In this document: piece after piece, positions 32,781 through 45,437 of the stretch | Layout of the letters: each line of letters starts with the position of its first letter | Numbering within the stretch: the stretch's first letter is position 1 | Source: Chrysemys picta bellii | Taxonomy: Eukaryota > Chordata > Testudines > Emydidae | Assembly (NCBI RefSeq): GCF_011386835.1 | Contig: NW_027052935.1 | Coordinates: 1 to 64,000, forward strand | DNA: 64,000 nt | Direction: 5' to 3' | Position numbers and translations under genes: made by a program | Notes under the pieces: generated by a model | Database searches by the model: none | Told to the model about the DNA's origin: nothing | What the model saw: the letters and a program-made list of their open reading frames with translations, nothing else

Positions 32781-33569
32781 CCTAATATCCCCAGTGATTC
32801 TACGGGACAAAATCCCAGGGAGGGAATAAAATTCTGCCACCTTAAACTAGTGTTTTCCATGCCTAGAATTCAGATGGCACCAGGTGGATCAGACTGAACA
32901 GGTTACAAACCTCTCCGAGGCACTTACTTTCTCAACAGGGACTTCTGTTTTCTAGTAAAATGGGTAAAAGGAAAGGAGAAAACTCGAAAGAGGCTCCTGC
33001 TCACACTCACATATGTGAACCCTAATACTCTCTCAGTCCTCAAAGAGAGCTCGAGAAGGAGACTTGCTGAAGCAAAGCCACAGGGGTCTCTGAGGTTTCC
33101 CTGGCCCTGCGCCCCTGTTTTGCCTGGCTGATGTGAGCATCTCTCTCTGAGGTCACCACCTCCCTAACAACTTTGACCAATAGGCTGAGCTCCTGCAAAA
33201 CGCCTTTGTGATGTCACTGCCACACCCACCCATCCCTTGAAGTGCTAATGTCCTGCTGCTGGCCTGACACTTTGAAGGTTTCAGCTACTCTCTGTGGATC
33301 ACCCCACTCAATGCGTCTTCATTCTAGGAAGCAAGCCGGTTAGACAGTAAAACATTAGAGGCTGCTCCCAATGCTACACTCAGTGTTTCCAAAATTAATA
33401 CACTTTATGGCCAGAAGAGACCTTTAGAGCATCTCATCTAACCCCCTGCATATCATAGGCTTCCTGAATAGGACAATAGTTACTTCTTGGGCACAAACAT
33501 TTCAGAAAGGCATCTAGTTTCATTCAATGACTTCAAGAGATGGAGAATCCACCACTTTCCCTTTCACTG

Positions 33570-34260
33570 AGTGCCAGGGGGCTCCATTTCCCCTTCCACT
33601 AGCTCCCCATTTACAGTGAGCCAGAGCAGTACCTGCAACAGGGAGCGGGAGTTGCTGAAGGCCTCAGAGGCACAACCCCTGCAGTGTCTCTGGCACCTGG
33701 CGCAAGTGATGGATGATGCGGAGCTGGTGCCTCACTTTGGCCGTGACGCCCTCCTGCTGCAAGGGAATGAGAACCAGTCAGACTCAAACGCCCCGAGGAA
33801 TCAGGGGGAATTAAGGGCACCTGGAACCAGCAGTATTTCCACTCAGCACCTGCCCAACACTGAGGGATAAATTCACCTCCTGAAACCCAGAATGGAGTCT
33901 TCTTGTCCTTTCTAGTAACCTCCAGTGCCAATCCCCCTCCTTCTAGGGTGAGCTCCTGCTACCTCCCCCTCAGTGTCCTTAACAGCTGTTCCACCTCCAA
34001 ACCACAGCTCAAGTCATCAGAAACCTCTTCTAGACCCCCACCAAGGTTCGGCTGGGAGGCGGGTCTAGCAGTGGGGGCAGGAGGGATTCTGGCAGCAGTG
34101 AAGTGGGTTGCGGGGAGGTTGAGATCTTGCCCAAGTCATCCGAGACACTAACGCTAAGCCACAGGATGGCAGCATCTAGTGTCTGTGGAGTCCAAGCACT
34201 ATTTCAACCCCACAGTTTTGGATGAACTTCCCACAAGAGGAGGTGAAGATCACCCCCAGC

Positions 34261-34294
<34 letters not shown>

Positions 34295-36032
34295 ACTCCT
34301 GGTGGTGGGAGGGGAACAGGAGAAAGGACAAAAGAAGTAAGAGATGAAGAGAAAGGAAGGAGGGATGGTGGAAAAGGTAAAACGAAAAGGACAAACCCTA
34401 ATGTCCCCAGTGATTCCACGGGACAAAATCCCGTGTGGATTACAAAATTCTGTCACCTTGAACTAGTGTTTTCCATGCCTAGAATTCAACGGGCACCAGG
34501 TGGATCAGACTGAGCAGGTTCAAAAACCTCTTGGAGGCTCTTACCTTCTAAACAGGGACGTCTGTTTTCTAGTAAAATCAGTAAAAGGGAAGGAGAAAAC
34601 TCGAAAGAGGCTCCTGCTCGCACTCACATACGTGAACCCTAATACTCTCTCAGTACTCAAAGAGAGACCTCGAGAAGGAGACTTGCTAAAGCAAAGCCAC
34701 AGGGGTCTCTGAGGTTTCCCTGGCCCTGCGCCCCTGACTGATGTCAGCATCTCTCTCTGAGGTCACCACCTCCCTAACACCTTTGACCAATACGCTGAGA
34801 TACTGCATGTAGCGGGGCGGCCTGGCTCCCAGGCGCCCCAGGAAGTCAAGGCCACCGCGGCCTGTCCCCACCCCCCGGAAGTCAAGGGGCGGGACAGGAA
34901 GTATAAAGGCCAAGCCACAGCGCTCAGTAGCTGGCCGGCAGCGGGAGAGGACAGACGCTGGTGCCCGAGCTCCCGCGGACCTGAGCCTGCCGAGAGCCCG
35001 GTATCCTGAGGAACGGTCGGAGCTTCCCCCCGCCAAGGGCCCAGAGGGAGTGACAGACCTACCTGCTGCTCGGGGCCCGGAGGAGCCCATGATCTGCGAC
35101 CCAGCAGACGGAACTCAGGAGGAACAGGTACCCATGGAGGAGGAGATGGGAAGTGGCCCGGGGATAGCAGACCCCGAACCCATGTCAGTGTGTTGCGGTC
35201 AGGATCCCCACTGACTGCGCGGCAGACGGACTGCTGCGGATAGGGCCCCGGGCTGGAACACAGTGGAGTGGGTGGGCCTGTGTTCCCCCCTGCCACCCCG
35301 TGCTGGGTGGCAGTCTCTCCTCCTCCTTGTCCAAGGGGCCTGGGCCGCTGACTGACTACTGGTTTGTTCCCCGCCCTGACCCAGGGCCGGAGCTGTTGAT
35401 TGTGTGCTCAGTCCCTGCATAAGGGCCTGAGCTCTGAACTGTTGATTGTGTGCTCAGTCCCTGCATAAGGGCCTGAGCTCTGAACTGTTGATTGTGTGTT
35501 CAGTCCCTGCACAAAGGCCTGAGCGCCGAACTGCTAATTATGTGCTCAGCCCCTACCCAAAGGTCTGGGCCCTAACTGTTATTCGCTTTGTAGCGGGGCG
35601 GCCTGGCTCCCAGGTACCCCAGGAAGGGACGAGCCCCACCCCGGAACTACTACACTGCAAAAGGCCTTTGTGATGTCACTGCCACACCCACCCATGCCCT
35701 GAAGTGCTAATGTCCTGCTGCTGGCCTGACACTTTGAAGGTTTCAGCTACTCTCTGTGGATCACCCCACTCGATGCGTCTTCATTCTAGGAAGCAAGCCG
35801 GCTAGACAGTAAAGCATCAGAGGCTGCTCCCAATGCTACACTCAGTGTTTCCAAAATTACTACACTTTATGGCCAGAAGAGACCTTTAGAACATCTCATC
35901 TAACCCCCTGCATATCATAGGCTTCCTGTATAGTACAATAGGTACTTTTTGGGCACACACATTCCAGAAAGGCATCTAGTCTTCATGAAATGACATCAAG
36001 AGATGGAGAATCCACCACTTTCCCTTTTACTG
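33570..36032. repeat. Array monomer U10 (long type) with GC-rich element
   Basis: 2463 bp, 1611 bp without the 847-bp element and its 5-bp duplication. (CA)n at about 34262-34293. Counterpart of 14204 and 54160. Confidence 0.9.
34808..35654 (+). mobile_element. GC-rich LTR-like element, copy 2 (847 bp)
   Basis: Same ends, TATA box (34902-34907) and ctgca duplications (34803-34807, 35655-35659) as copy 1. It has one 87-bp unit fewer than copy 1 (the sequence goes from ccaaggggcctgggcc straight to gctgactgactactgg), which accounts exactly for the 87-bp length difference. The 46-bp units are kept in the same number. Confidence 0.82.
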
Positions 36033-37197
36033 AGTGCCAGGGGGCTCCATTTCCCCTTCCACTAGCTCGCCATTTACAGTGAGCCAGAGCAGTACCTGCA
36101 GCAGGGAGCGGGAGTTGCTGATGGCCTCAGAGGCACAGCCCCTGCAGTGTCTAAGGCACCTGGCACAAGTGCCGGATGATGCAGAGCTGGTGCATCACTC
36201 TGGCCATGACGTCCTCCTGCTGCAAGGGAACGAGAACCTGTCAAAGACTCAAACGCCCCGAGGAATCAGGGGGAATTAAGGGCATCTGGAACCAGCAGTA
36301 TTTCCACCCAGCACCTCCCCACCACTGAGGGATGAATTCACCTCCTGAACCCCAGAATGGAGTCTTCTTGTCCTTTCTAGTAACCTCCAGTGCCAACCCC
36401 CCTCCTTGAAGGATGAGATCCTGCTACTTCCCCCTCAGTGCCCTTGACAGCTGTTCCACCTCCAAACCACAGCTCAAGTTATCAGAACCCTCTTCTCCAC
36501 CCCCACCCAGGTTGGGCAGGGAGGCGGCTCTAGCAGGGTGTGCAGGAGGGATTCTGCCAGCAGTGAAGTGGGTTGAGGGGAGGTTGAGATCTTGCCCCAA
36601 TCATCCCAGACACTAATGCTAAGCCACAGGATGGCAGCATCTAGTGTCATTGGAGTTCAAGCACTATTTCAACCTCACAGTTTTGGATCAATTTCCCACA
36701 AGGGGAGGTGAAGAGCACCCCCAGCAACACACACACACACACACACACACACCACTCCTGGTGGTGGCAGGTGAACAGGAGAAAGGACAAAAGAAGTAAG
36801 AGATGAAGAGAAAGGAAGGAGGGATGGAGGAAAAGGTAAAACGAAAATGACAAACACTAATGTCCCCTGTGATTCTACGGGACAAAATCCCACAGAGGGA
36901 ATAAAATTCTGCCACCTTAACCTAGTGTTTTCCATGCCTAGAATTCAGCTGGCACCAGATGGATCAGACTGAGCAGGTTCCAAAACCTCTTGGAGCCTCT
37001 TACCTTCTAAATAGGGACGTCTGTTTTCTAGTAAAATCCGTCAAAGGAAAGGAGAAAACTCCAAAGAGGCTCCTGCTCGCACTCACACATGTGAACACTA
37101 ATACTCTCTCAGTCCTCAAAGAGAGACCTCGAGAAGGAATCTTGCTGAAGCAATAACAGACACTTGGTGGGATAACTCACATGACTGGAGTACTGTC

Positions 37198-39459
37198 ATG
37201 GATGGATATAAACTGTTCAGGAAGGACAGGCAGGGCAGAAAAGGTGGGGGAGTTGCATTGTATGTAAGAGAGGAGTATGAGTGCTCAGAGGTCCGGTATG
37301 AAACTGTAGAAAAACCTGAGAGTCTCTGGATAAAGTTGAGAAGTGTGAGCAACAAGGGGGATGTCACGGTTGGAGTCTGGTATAGACCACCAGACCAGGG
37401 GGATGAGGTGGACGAGGCTTTCTTCTGGCAACTAGCGGAAGTTGCTAGATCGCAGGCCCTGGTTCTCATGGGAGACTTTAATCACCCTGATATCTGCTAG
37501 GAGAGCAATACAGCGGTGCACAGACAATCCAGGAAGTTTTTGGAAAGTGTAGGGCACAATTTCCTGGTGCAAGTGCTGGAGGAACCAACTAGGGGCAGAG
37601 CTTTTCTCGACCTGCTGCTCACAAACAGGGAAGAATTAGTAGGGGAAGCAAAAGTGGATGGGAACCTGGGAGGCAGTGACCATGAGATGGTCGAGTTCAG
37701 GATCCTGACACAAGGAAGAAAGGAGAGCAGCAGAATACGGACCCTGGACTTCAGAAAAGCAGACTTTGACTCCCTCAGGGAACAGATGGGCAGGATCCCC
37801 TGGGAGAATAACATGAAGGGCAAAGGGGTCCAGGAGAGCTGGCTGTATTTTAAAGAATCCTTATTGCGGTTGCAGGAACAAACCATCCCGATGTGTAGAA
37901 AGAATAGTAAATATGGCAGGCGACCAGCTTGGCTAAACAGTGAAATCCTTGCTGATCTTAAACGCAAAAAAGAAGCTTACAAGAAGTGGAAGATTGGACA
38001 AATGACCAGGGAGGAGTATAAAAATATTGCTCAGGCATGCAGGAGTGAAATCAGGAAGGCCAAATCACACTTGGAGTTGCAGCTAGCAAGAGATGTTAAG
38101 AGTAACAAGAAGGGTTTCTTCAGGTATGTAAGCAACAAGAAGAAAGTCAAGGAAAGTGTGGGCCCCTTACTGAATGAGGGAGGCAACCTAGTGACCGAGG
38201 ATGTGGAAAAAGCTAATGTACTCAATGCTTTTTTTGCCTCTGTCTTCACGAACAAGGTCAGCTCCCAGACTGCTGCACTGGGCAGCACAATATGGGGAGA
38301 AGGTGACCAGCCCTCTGTGGAGAAAGAAGTGGTTCGGGACTATTTAGAAAAACTGGACGTGCACAACTCCATGGGGCTGGATGCGCTGCATCCGAGGGTG
38401 CTAAAGGACTTGGCGGATGAGATTGCACAGCCATTAGCCATTATTTTTGAAAACTCATGGCGATCGAGGGAGGTCCCGGATGACTGGAAAAAGGCTAATG
38501 TAGTGCCCATCTTTAAAAAAGGGAAGGAGGAGGATCCGGGGAACTACAGGCCAGTCAGCCTCACCTCAGTCCCTGGAAAAATCATGGAGCAGGTCCTCAA
38601 GGAATCAATTATGAAACACTTAGAGGAGAGGAAAGTGATCAGGAACAGTCAGCATGGATTCACCAAGGGGAAGTCGTGCCTGACTAACCTAATTGCCTTC
38701 TATGATGAGATAACTGGCTCTGTGGATGAGGGGAAAGCAGTGGATGTGTTATTCCTTGACTTTAGCAAAGCTTTTGATACGCTCTCCCACAGTATTCTTG
38801 CCACCAAGTTAAAGAAGTATGGGCTGGATGAATGGACTGTAAGGTGGATAGAAAGCTGGCTGGATCGTCGGGCTCAACGGGTAGTGATCAATGGCTCCAT
38901 GTCTAGTCGGCAGCCGGTTTCAAGCGGAGTAGTGCCCCAAGGGTCGGTCCTGGGGCCGGTTTTGTTTAATATCTTTATTAATGATCTGGAGGATGGTGTG
39001 GACTGCACTCTCAGCAAGTTTGCAGATGACACTAAACTAGGAGGCGTGGTAGATACGCTAGAGGGTAGGGATCGGATACAGAGGGACCTAGACAAATTAG
39101 AGGATTGGGCCAAAAAAAACCTGATGAAGTTCAACAAGGACAAGTGCAGAGTCCTGCACTTAGGACGGAAGAATCCCATGCACTGCTACAGACTAGGGAC
39201 CGAATGGCTAGGTAGCAGTTCTGCAGAAAAGGACCTAGGGGTCACAGTGGACGAGAAGCTGGATATGAGTCAACAGTGTGCTCTTGTTGCCAAGAAGGCT
39301 AACGGCATTTTGGGCTGTATAAGTAGGGGCATTGCCAGCAGATCGAGGAACGTGATCGTTCCCCTTTATTCGACATTGGTGAGGCCTCATCTAGAATACT
39401 GTGTCCAGTTTTGGGCCTGTGGAAGCAGAGAAAGAGCTGACAGGAAGGGGATGCAATGA
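37198..39459 (+). pseudogene. CR1 copy 3 ORF2: partial endonuclease and RT
   Basis: One frame with the shared TAG at 37498-37500, then [38 protein letters not shown] and LMKFNKDK. It runs into the solo LTR and stops at 39459. No break other than the shared stop and the LTR is visible. Confidence 0.88.
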
Positions 39460-39849
39460 ATGACAGTTCGTTAGCAAGAGTTAGGCTAACTGTAACCCTA
39501 ATAACGCGAGATTTGTAGAAGCGAGGAATGTGTGAGGTGGGTGAGAAAGAAGTCATTATGACCTGGTATATATAAGGTGTAGAAGACCTTGTGTAGATAA
39601 GGTATAGAAAATATTGTATGTTGGCAAGAGTCAAAACAAGTGAAGAAATGAGATATCAAGATGGCCTATGTATAAACAAAACGCAGCTGTCCCTCGTTAT
39701 TTCTGTAATGAAAGGTATAAATGCTTGCTGTAATTAGTTACCTGGGAGAGACGTGCTTAGCTCTCTCCCTCTGGGCAATTGTGAGAGTTAATAAAGCATC
39801 TGACTTGCTGTACCTAAACAAATAGTGAGAACTCTGTTTTTCTCCGACA
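39418..39849 (+). mobile_element. Solo LTR nested in CR1 copy 3 (432 bp)
   Basis: Same insertion as in the other CR1 copies, with an 11-bp deletion after gtgagaaaga (about 39550) and a changed right duplication (cgcc instead of ggcc). Confidence 0.87.
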
Positions 39850-39853
39850 CGCC

Positions 39854-40258
39854 CCACACAACAAGAAGGATGTGGAAAAATTGGAAAGAGTCCAGCGGAG
39901 AGCAACAAAAATGATTAGGGGTCTGGAGCACATGACTTTTGAGGAGAGGCTGAGGGAACTGGGATTGTTTAGTCTCCAGAAGAGAAGAATGAGGGGGGAT
40001 TTGATAGCAGCCTTCAACTACGTGAAGGGGGGTTCCAAAGAGGATGGAGCTCGGTTGTTCTCAGTGGTGGCAGATGACAGAACAAGGAGCAATGGTCTCA
40101 AGTTGCAGTGGGGGAGGTCCAGGTTGGATATTAGGAAACACTATTTCACTAGGAGGGTGGTGAAGCACTGGAATGCGTTACCTAGGGAGGTGGTGGAGTC
40201 TCCTTCCTTGGAGGTTTTTAAGGCCCGGCTTGACAAAGCCCTGGCTGGGATGATTTAG
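39854..40258 (+). pseudogene. CR1 copy 3 ORF2 C-terminal region
   Basis: Continues after the [21 protein letters not shown] to VFKARLD and TAG at 40256-40258. It has FNYVKGG like copy 2, where copies 1 and 4 have FNYLKGG. Confidence 0.85.
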
Positions 40259-40848
40259 TTGGGAATTGGTCCTGCTTTGAGGAGGGGGTTGGACTAGATG
40301 ACCTCTTGAGGTCCCTTCCAACCCTGATATTCTATGATTCTATGATTCTATGAAAGCCACAGGGGTGTCTGAGGTTTCCCTGGCCCTAAGCTCCTGTCCT
40401 GCCTGGCTGATGTCAGCATCTCTCTCGGAGGTCACCACCTCCCTAACACCTTTGACCAATAGGCTGAGGTCCTGAAAAGGCCTTTGTGATGTCACTACCA
40501 CACACACCCATCCCCGGAAGTGCTAATGTCCTGCTGCTGGCCTGACACTTTGAAGGTTTGAGCAACTCTGTGTGGATCACCCCACTCAATGCGTCTTCAT
40601 TCTAGGAAGCAAGCCGGTTAGACACTAAAACATCAGGGGCTGCTCCCAATGCTACACTCAGTGTTTCCAAAATTAGGAGACTTTATGGCCACAAGAGACC
40701 TTTAGAGCATCTCATCTAACCCCCTGCATATCATAGGCTTCCTGTAGAGCACAACAGTTACTTTCTTAGAAAACACATTCCAGAAAGGCATCTAGTCTTC
40801 ATTAAATGACATCAAGAGATGGAGAATCCACCACTTTCCCATTTAGTG

Positions 40849-42355
40849 AGTGCCAGGGGGCTCCATTTCCCCTTCCACTAGCTCCCCATTTACAGTAAAC
40901 CAAAGCAGTACCTGCAGCAGGGAGCGGGAGTTGCTGATGGCCTCAGAGGCACAGCCCCTGCAGTGTCTCAGGCACCTGGCGCAAGTGATGGATGATGCGG
41001 AGCTGGTGCATAGCTTTGGCCGTGACGTCCTCCTGCTGCAAGGGAACGAGAACCTGTCAGAGATTCAAACGCCCCGAGGAATCAGGGGGAATTAAGGGCA
41101 CCGGGAATCAGCAGTATTTCCACTCAGCACCTGCCCACCACAGAGGGATGAATTCACCTCCTGAACCCCAGAATGGAGTCTTATTGTCCTTTCTAGTAAC
41201 CTCCAGTGCCAAATCCCCTCCCTGAAGGGTGAGCTGCTGCTACCTCCCTCTCAGTGCCCTTGACAGCTGTTCCACCACCAAACCACAGCTCAAGTTATCA
41301 AAACCCTCTTCTCCACCCCCACCCAGGTTGGCCAGGGAGGCGGCTCTAGCAGTGGTGGCAGGTGGGATTCTGCCAGCAGTGAAGTGGGTTGCGGGGAGGT
41401 TGAGATCTTGCCCCAAGTCATCCCAGACACCAATGCTAATCCACACGATGGCAGCATCTAGTGTCAGTGGAGTCCAAGCACTATTTCAACCACACAGGTT
41501 TGGATGAACTCCCCACAAAGGGAGGTGAAGAGCACCCCCAGCAAAACACACACACACACACACACAAACCACTCCCGGTGGTGGGAGGGGAACAGGAGAA
41601 AGGACAAAAGAAGTAAGAGATGAAGAGAAAGGAAGGAGGGAGGGAGGAAAAGGTAAAACGAAAAGGACAAACACTAATGTCCCCAGTGATTCTACGGGAC
41701 AAAATCACAGGGAGGGAATAAAATTCTGCCACCTTGAACTAGTGTTTTCCATGCCTAGAATTCAGCTGGCACCAGGTGGATCAGACTGAACAGGATACAA
41801 ACCTCTCCGAGGCACTTACTTTCCTCAAAGAGAGACCTCAAGGAGGAGACTTGCTGAAGCAAAGCCAGAGGGGTCTCTGAGGTTTCCCTGGCCCTCATGT
41901 CAGCATCTCTCTCTGATGTCAGCATCTCTCTCTGAGGTCACCACCTCCCTAACACATTTGACCAATAAGCTGACGTCCTGCAAAAGGCCTTTGTGATGTC
42001 ACTGCCACACCCAACCAAACCCTGAAGTGCTAATGTCCTCCTGCTGGCCTGACACTTTGAAGGTTTGAGCTACTCTGTGTGGATCACCCCACTCAATGCG
42101 TCTTCATTCTAGGAAGCAAGCCGGCTAGACAGTAAAACATCAGAGGCTGCTCCCAATGCTACACTCCGTGTTTCCAAAATTACTACACTTTATGGCCAGA
42201 AGAGACCTTTAGAGCATCTAATCTAAGCCCCTGCATATCATGGGCTTCCTGTATAGTACAATAGTAACTTTTTGGGCACAAACATTCCAGAAAGGTATCT
42301 AGTCTAAATTAAATGACATTAAGAGATGGAGAATCCATCACTTTCCCTTTTAGTG
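40849..42355. repeat. Array monomer U12 (short type, 1507 bp)
   Basis: Distinctive cttagaaaacac before the anchor and gtaaaccaaagcag after it. (CA)n at about 41545-41566. Short-type deletion at about 41820 and the duplicated atgtcagcatctctctct. No insertion. Counterparts are 61677 and the left half of 10601. Confidence 0.9.
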
Positions 42356-43050
42356 AGTGCCAGGGGGATCCATTTCCCCTTCCACTAGCTCCCCATTTAC
42401 AGTGAGCCAGAACAGTACCTGTAGCAGGGAGCGGGAGTTCCTGAAGGCCTCAGAGGCGCAGCACCTGCAGTGTCTCAGGCACCTGGCACAAGTGCCGGAT
42501 GATGCGGAGCTGGTGCATCATTTTGGCCCTGACGTCCTCCTGCTGCAAGGGAACGAGAACCTGTCAGAGACTCAAAGGCCCCGAGGAATCAGGGGGAATT
42601 AAGGGAACCTGGAACCAGCAGTATTTCCACCCAGCACCTGCCCATCAATGAGAGATGAATTCACCTCTTGAACCCCACAATGGAGTCTTCTTGTCCTTTC
42701 TAGAAACCTCCAGAGCTAACCCCCCTCCTTGTAGGGTGAGCTCCTGCTACCTCCTGCTCAGTGCCCTTCACAGACATTCCACCTCCAAACCACAGCTAAA
42801 GTCATCAGAACCCTCTTCTCCACCCCGACACAGGTTGGGCTGGGAGGCGGCTCTAACAGGGCGTGCAGGAGGGATTCTGACAGCAGTGAAGTGGGTTGCA
42901 GGGAGGTTGAGATCTTGACCCAAGTCATCCCAGACACTAATGCTAAGTCACACAATGGCAGCATCTACTGTCAGTGGGGTCCAAGCACTATTTCAACCCC
43001 ACAGTTTTGGATCAACTCCCCACAAGGGGAGGTGAAGAGAACCAACAGCA

Positions 43051-43085
<35 letters not shown>

Positions 43086-43967
43086 ACTCCTGGTGGTGTG
43101 AGGGGAACAAGAGAAAGGACAAAAGAAGTAAGAGATGAAGAGAAAGGAAGGAGGGATGGAGGAAAAGGTAAAACGAAAAGGACAAACCCTAGTGTTCCCA
43201 GTGATTCTACGGGACAAAATTCCAGGGAGGGAATAAAATTCTGCCACCTTAAACTACTGTTTTCCATGCCGAGAATTCAGCTGGCACCAGATGGATCAGA
43301 CTGAGCAGGTTCCAAAACCTCTTGGAGGCTCTTACCTTCTAATTTTCAAGTAAAATCAGTAAAAGGAAAGGAGAAAACTCGAAAGAGGCTCCTGCTCGCA
43401 CTTAAATACGTGAACCCTAATACTCTCTCAGTCCTCAAAAAGAAACCTCGAGAAGCAGACTTGCTGAAGCAAAGCCACAGGGGTCTCTGAGGTTTCCCTG
43501 GTCGTAAGCCCCTGTCCTCCCTGGCTGAAGACAGCATCTCTCTCTGAGGTCACCACCTCCCTAACACCTTTGACCAGTACGCTGAGGTCCTTGAAAAAGC
43601 CTTTGTGATATCACTGCCACACCCAACCAAACCCAAAAGTGCTCATGTCCTGCTGCTTGCCTGACACTTTGAAGGTTTGAGCTACGCTCTGTGGATCACA
43701 CCACAAAATTCGTCTTCATTCTAGGAAGCAAGCTAGCTAGACAGTAAAACATCAGAGGCTGCTCCCAATACTACACTCAGTGTTTCCAAAATTTGTAGAC
43801 GTTATGGCCACAAGAGACCTTTAGAGCATCTCATCTAAGCCCCTGCATATCATAGGCCTCCTGTATAGTACAATAGCTACTTTTTGGGCACACACATTCC
43901 AGAAAGGCATCTAGTCTTCATTCAATGACATCAAGAGATGGAGAATCCACCACTTTCCCTTTTAGTG
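42356..43967. repeat. Array monomer U13 (long type, 1612 bp)
   Basis: (CA)n at about 43051-43084. It lacks a short piece after ccttctaa (about 43340), where other monomers have acagggacgtctg. No insertion. Counterpart of 63190. It has no counterpart in copy 0. Confidence 0.9.
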
Positions 43968-44957
43968 AGTGCCAGGGGGCTCCATTTCGCCTTCCACTAG
44001 CTCGCCATTTAGAGGGAGACAGAGCAGTACCTGCAGCAGGGAGCAGGAGATGCTGAAGGCATCAGAGGCGCATCCCCTGCAGTGTCTCAGGCACCTGGCG
44101 CAAGTGGCGGATAATGCGGGTGCATCACTTTGGCCGTGACGTCCTCCTCCTGCAAGGGAACGAGAACCTGTCAGAGACTCAAACGCCCCGAGGAATCAGG
44201 GGGAATTAAGGGCACCTGGAACCAGCAGTATTTCCACTCAGCACCTGCCCACCACTGAGGGATGAATTCACCTCCTGAACCCCAGAATGGAGTCTTCTTG
44301 TCCTTTCTAGTAACCTCCAGTGCCAACCCCCCTCCTTCTAGGGTGAGCTCCTGCTTCCTCCCACTCAGTGTTCTTGACAGCTGTTCCACCTCCAAACCAA
44401 ACCTCAAGTTATCAGAACCCTCTTGTCCACCCCCAACCAGGTTGGGCATGGAGGCGGCTCTAGCGGGGGGGCCGGAAGGAATTCTGCCAGAAGTGAAGAG
44501 GTTGAGGGGAGGTTGAGATCTTGCCCCAAGTCATCCCAGACACTAATGCTAAGCCAGAGGATGGCAGCATCTTGTGTCAGTGGAGTCCAAGCACTATTTC
44601 AACCCCACAGTTTTAGAGGAACTTCCCACAAGGAGAGGTGAACAGAACCCCCAGCAATACACACAGAGACACACACACACACACTACTCCTGGTGGTGGG
44701 AGGGGAACAAGAGAAAGGACAAAAGAAGTAAGAGATGAAGAAAAAGGAAGGAGGGATGGAGGAAAAGGTAAAATGAAAAGGACAAACGCTAATATCCCTA
44801 GTGATTCTACGGGATAAAATACAAGGGACGGAATAAAATTCTGCCACCTTGAACTAGTGTTTCCCATGCCTAGAATTCAGCTGGCACCAGATGGATCAGA
44901 CTGTGGAGGTTCCAAAACCTCTTGGAGGCTCTTACCTTCTCAACAGGGAAGTCTGTT

Positions 44958-45120
44958 TTCATAGAATCATAGAATCATAGAATATCAGAGTTGGAAGGGA
45001 CCTCAAGAAGTCATCTAGTCCAACCCCATGCTCAGAGCAGGACCAATTCCCAGCTAAATCATCCCAGCCAGGTCTTTGTCAAGCCGGGCCTTAAAAACCT
45101 CCAAGGAAGGAGACTCCATT
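44958..45120 (-). mobile_element. CR1 3' fragment in reverse orientation
   Basis: Reverse complement of the CR1 3' end seen at 9945-10105. It has three atagaatc tail units, then ttggaagggacctcaagaag, and runs to aaggaaggagactcca at about 45119. It is a strongly 5'-truncated insertion of the same CR1 family, into the string gtctgttttc of the monomer. Confidence 0.88.
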
Positions 45121-45209
45121 TTTTTTCCCCCATCTTATATGGAACCAATCACCAGAGACCCCAACCATCGAAAAATCCCCAAATGTGCTTTGTTGCTTCT
45201 AACTAATTT
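45121..45209. other. Unassigned 90-bp segment beside the reverse CR1 fragment
   Basis: A T-run and C-run followed by atcttatatggaaccaatc...tttgttgcttctaact. It is found nowhere else in the window and I do not recognise it. It may be sequence brought in with the CR1 fragment or filler DNA from repair. Confidence 0.4.
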
Positions 45210-45437
45210 CTAGTAAAATCAGTAAAAGGAAAGGAGAAAACTCGAAAGAGGCTCCTGCTCCCACTCACATACGTGAACCCTAATACTCTGTCAGTCCTCA
45301 AAGAGAGACCTCGAGAAGGAGACTTGCTGAAGCAAAACCACAGGGGTCTCTGAGGTTTCCCTGGCCCTGTGCTCCTGTCATGCCTGGCTCATGTCAGCAT
45401 CTCTCTCTGAGGTCACCACCTCCCTAACACCTTTGAG

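Larger units (their letters stand above)
28520..33569. repeat. Array monomer U9 (long type) with Penelope-like element
   Basis: 5050 bp, 1615 bp without the 3423-bp insertion and its 12-bp duplication. (CA)n at about 29215-29244. Counterpart of 12110 and 49106. Confidence 0.9.
37153..40352 (+). mobile_element. CR1 LINE copy 3 (5'-truncated, nested solo LTR)
   Basis: Same left junction (gctgaagca then ataacagacac) and right junction as copies 2 and 4, with three tail octamers. It shares the His and Ser variants of copy 2 at the start of the second frame, but the restored Asn in GDFNHPDIC and the downstream flank of copies 1 and 4. TAG at 37498-37500. Confidence 0.9.
36033..40848. repeat. Array monomer U11 (long type) with CR1 copy 3
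   Basis: 4816 bp. (CA)n at about 36726-36752. Counterpart of 16743 and 56840. Near 36300 it keeps the general sequence tatttccacccagcacc where the two counterparts have tatttaaactgactacc, which suggests local gene conversion from another monomer type. Confidence 0.88.
43968..45437. repeat. Array monomer U14a with reverse CR1 fragment
   Basis: Carries the anchor, a weak CA tract (44670-44684) and a 250-bp insertion in the position of ttttctagtaaaatcag. It ends at caccttTGAGCA near 45437, where sequence jumps to the middle of the next monomer. Confidence 0.8.

Noticed and set aside
34763..35296. 177-codon minus-strand frame in the GC-rich element
   Set aside because: GC-rich sequence has few stops. 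The frame is broken in the other two copies by single-base indels.
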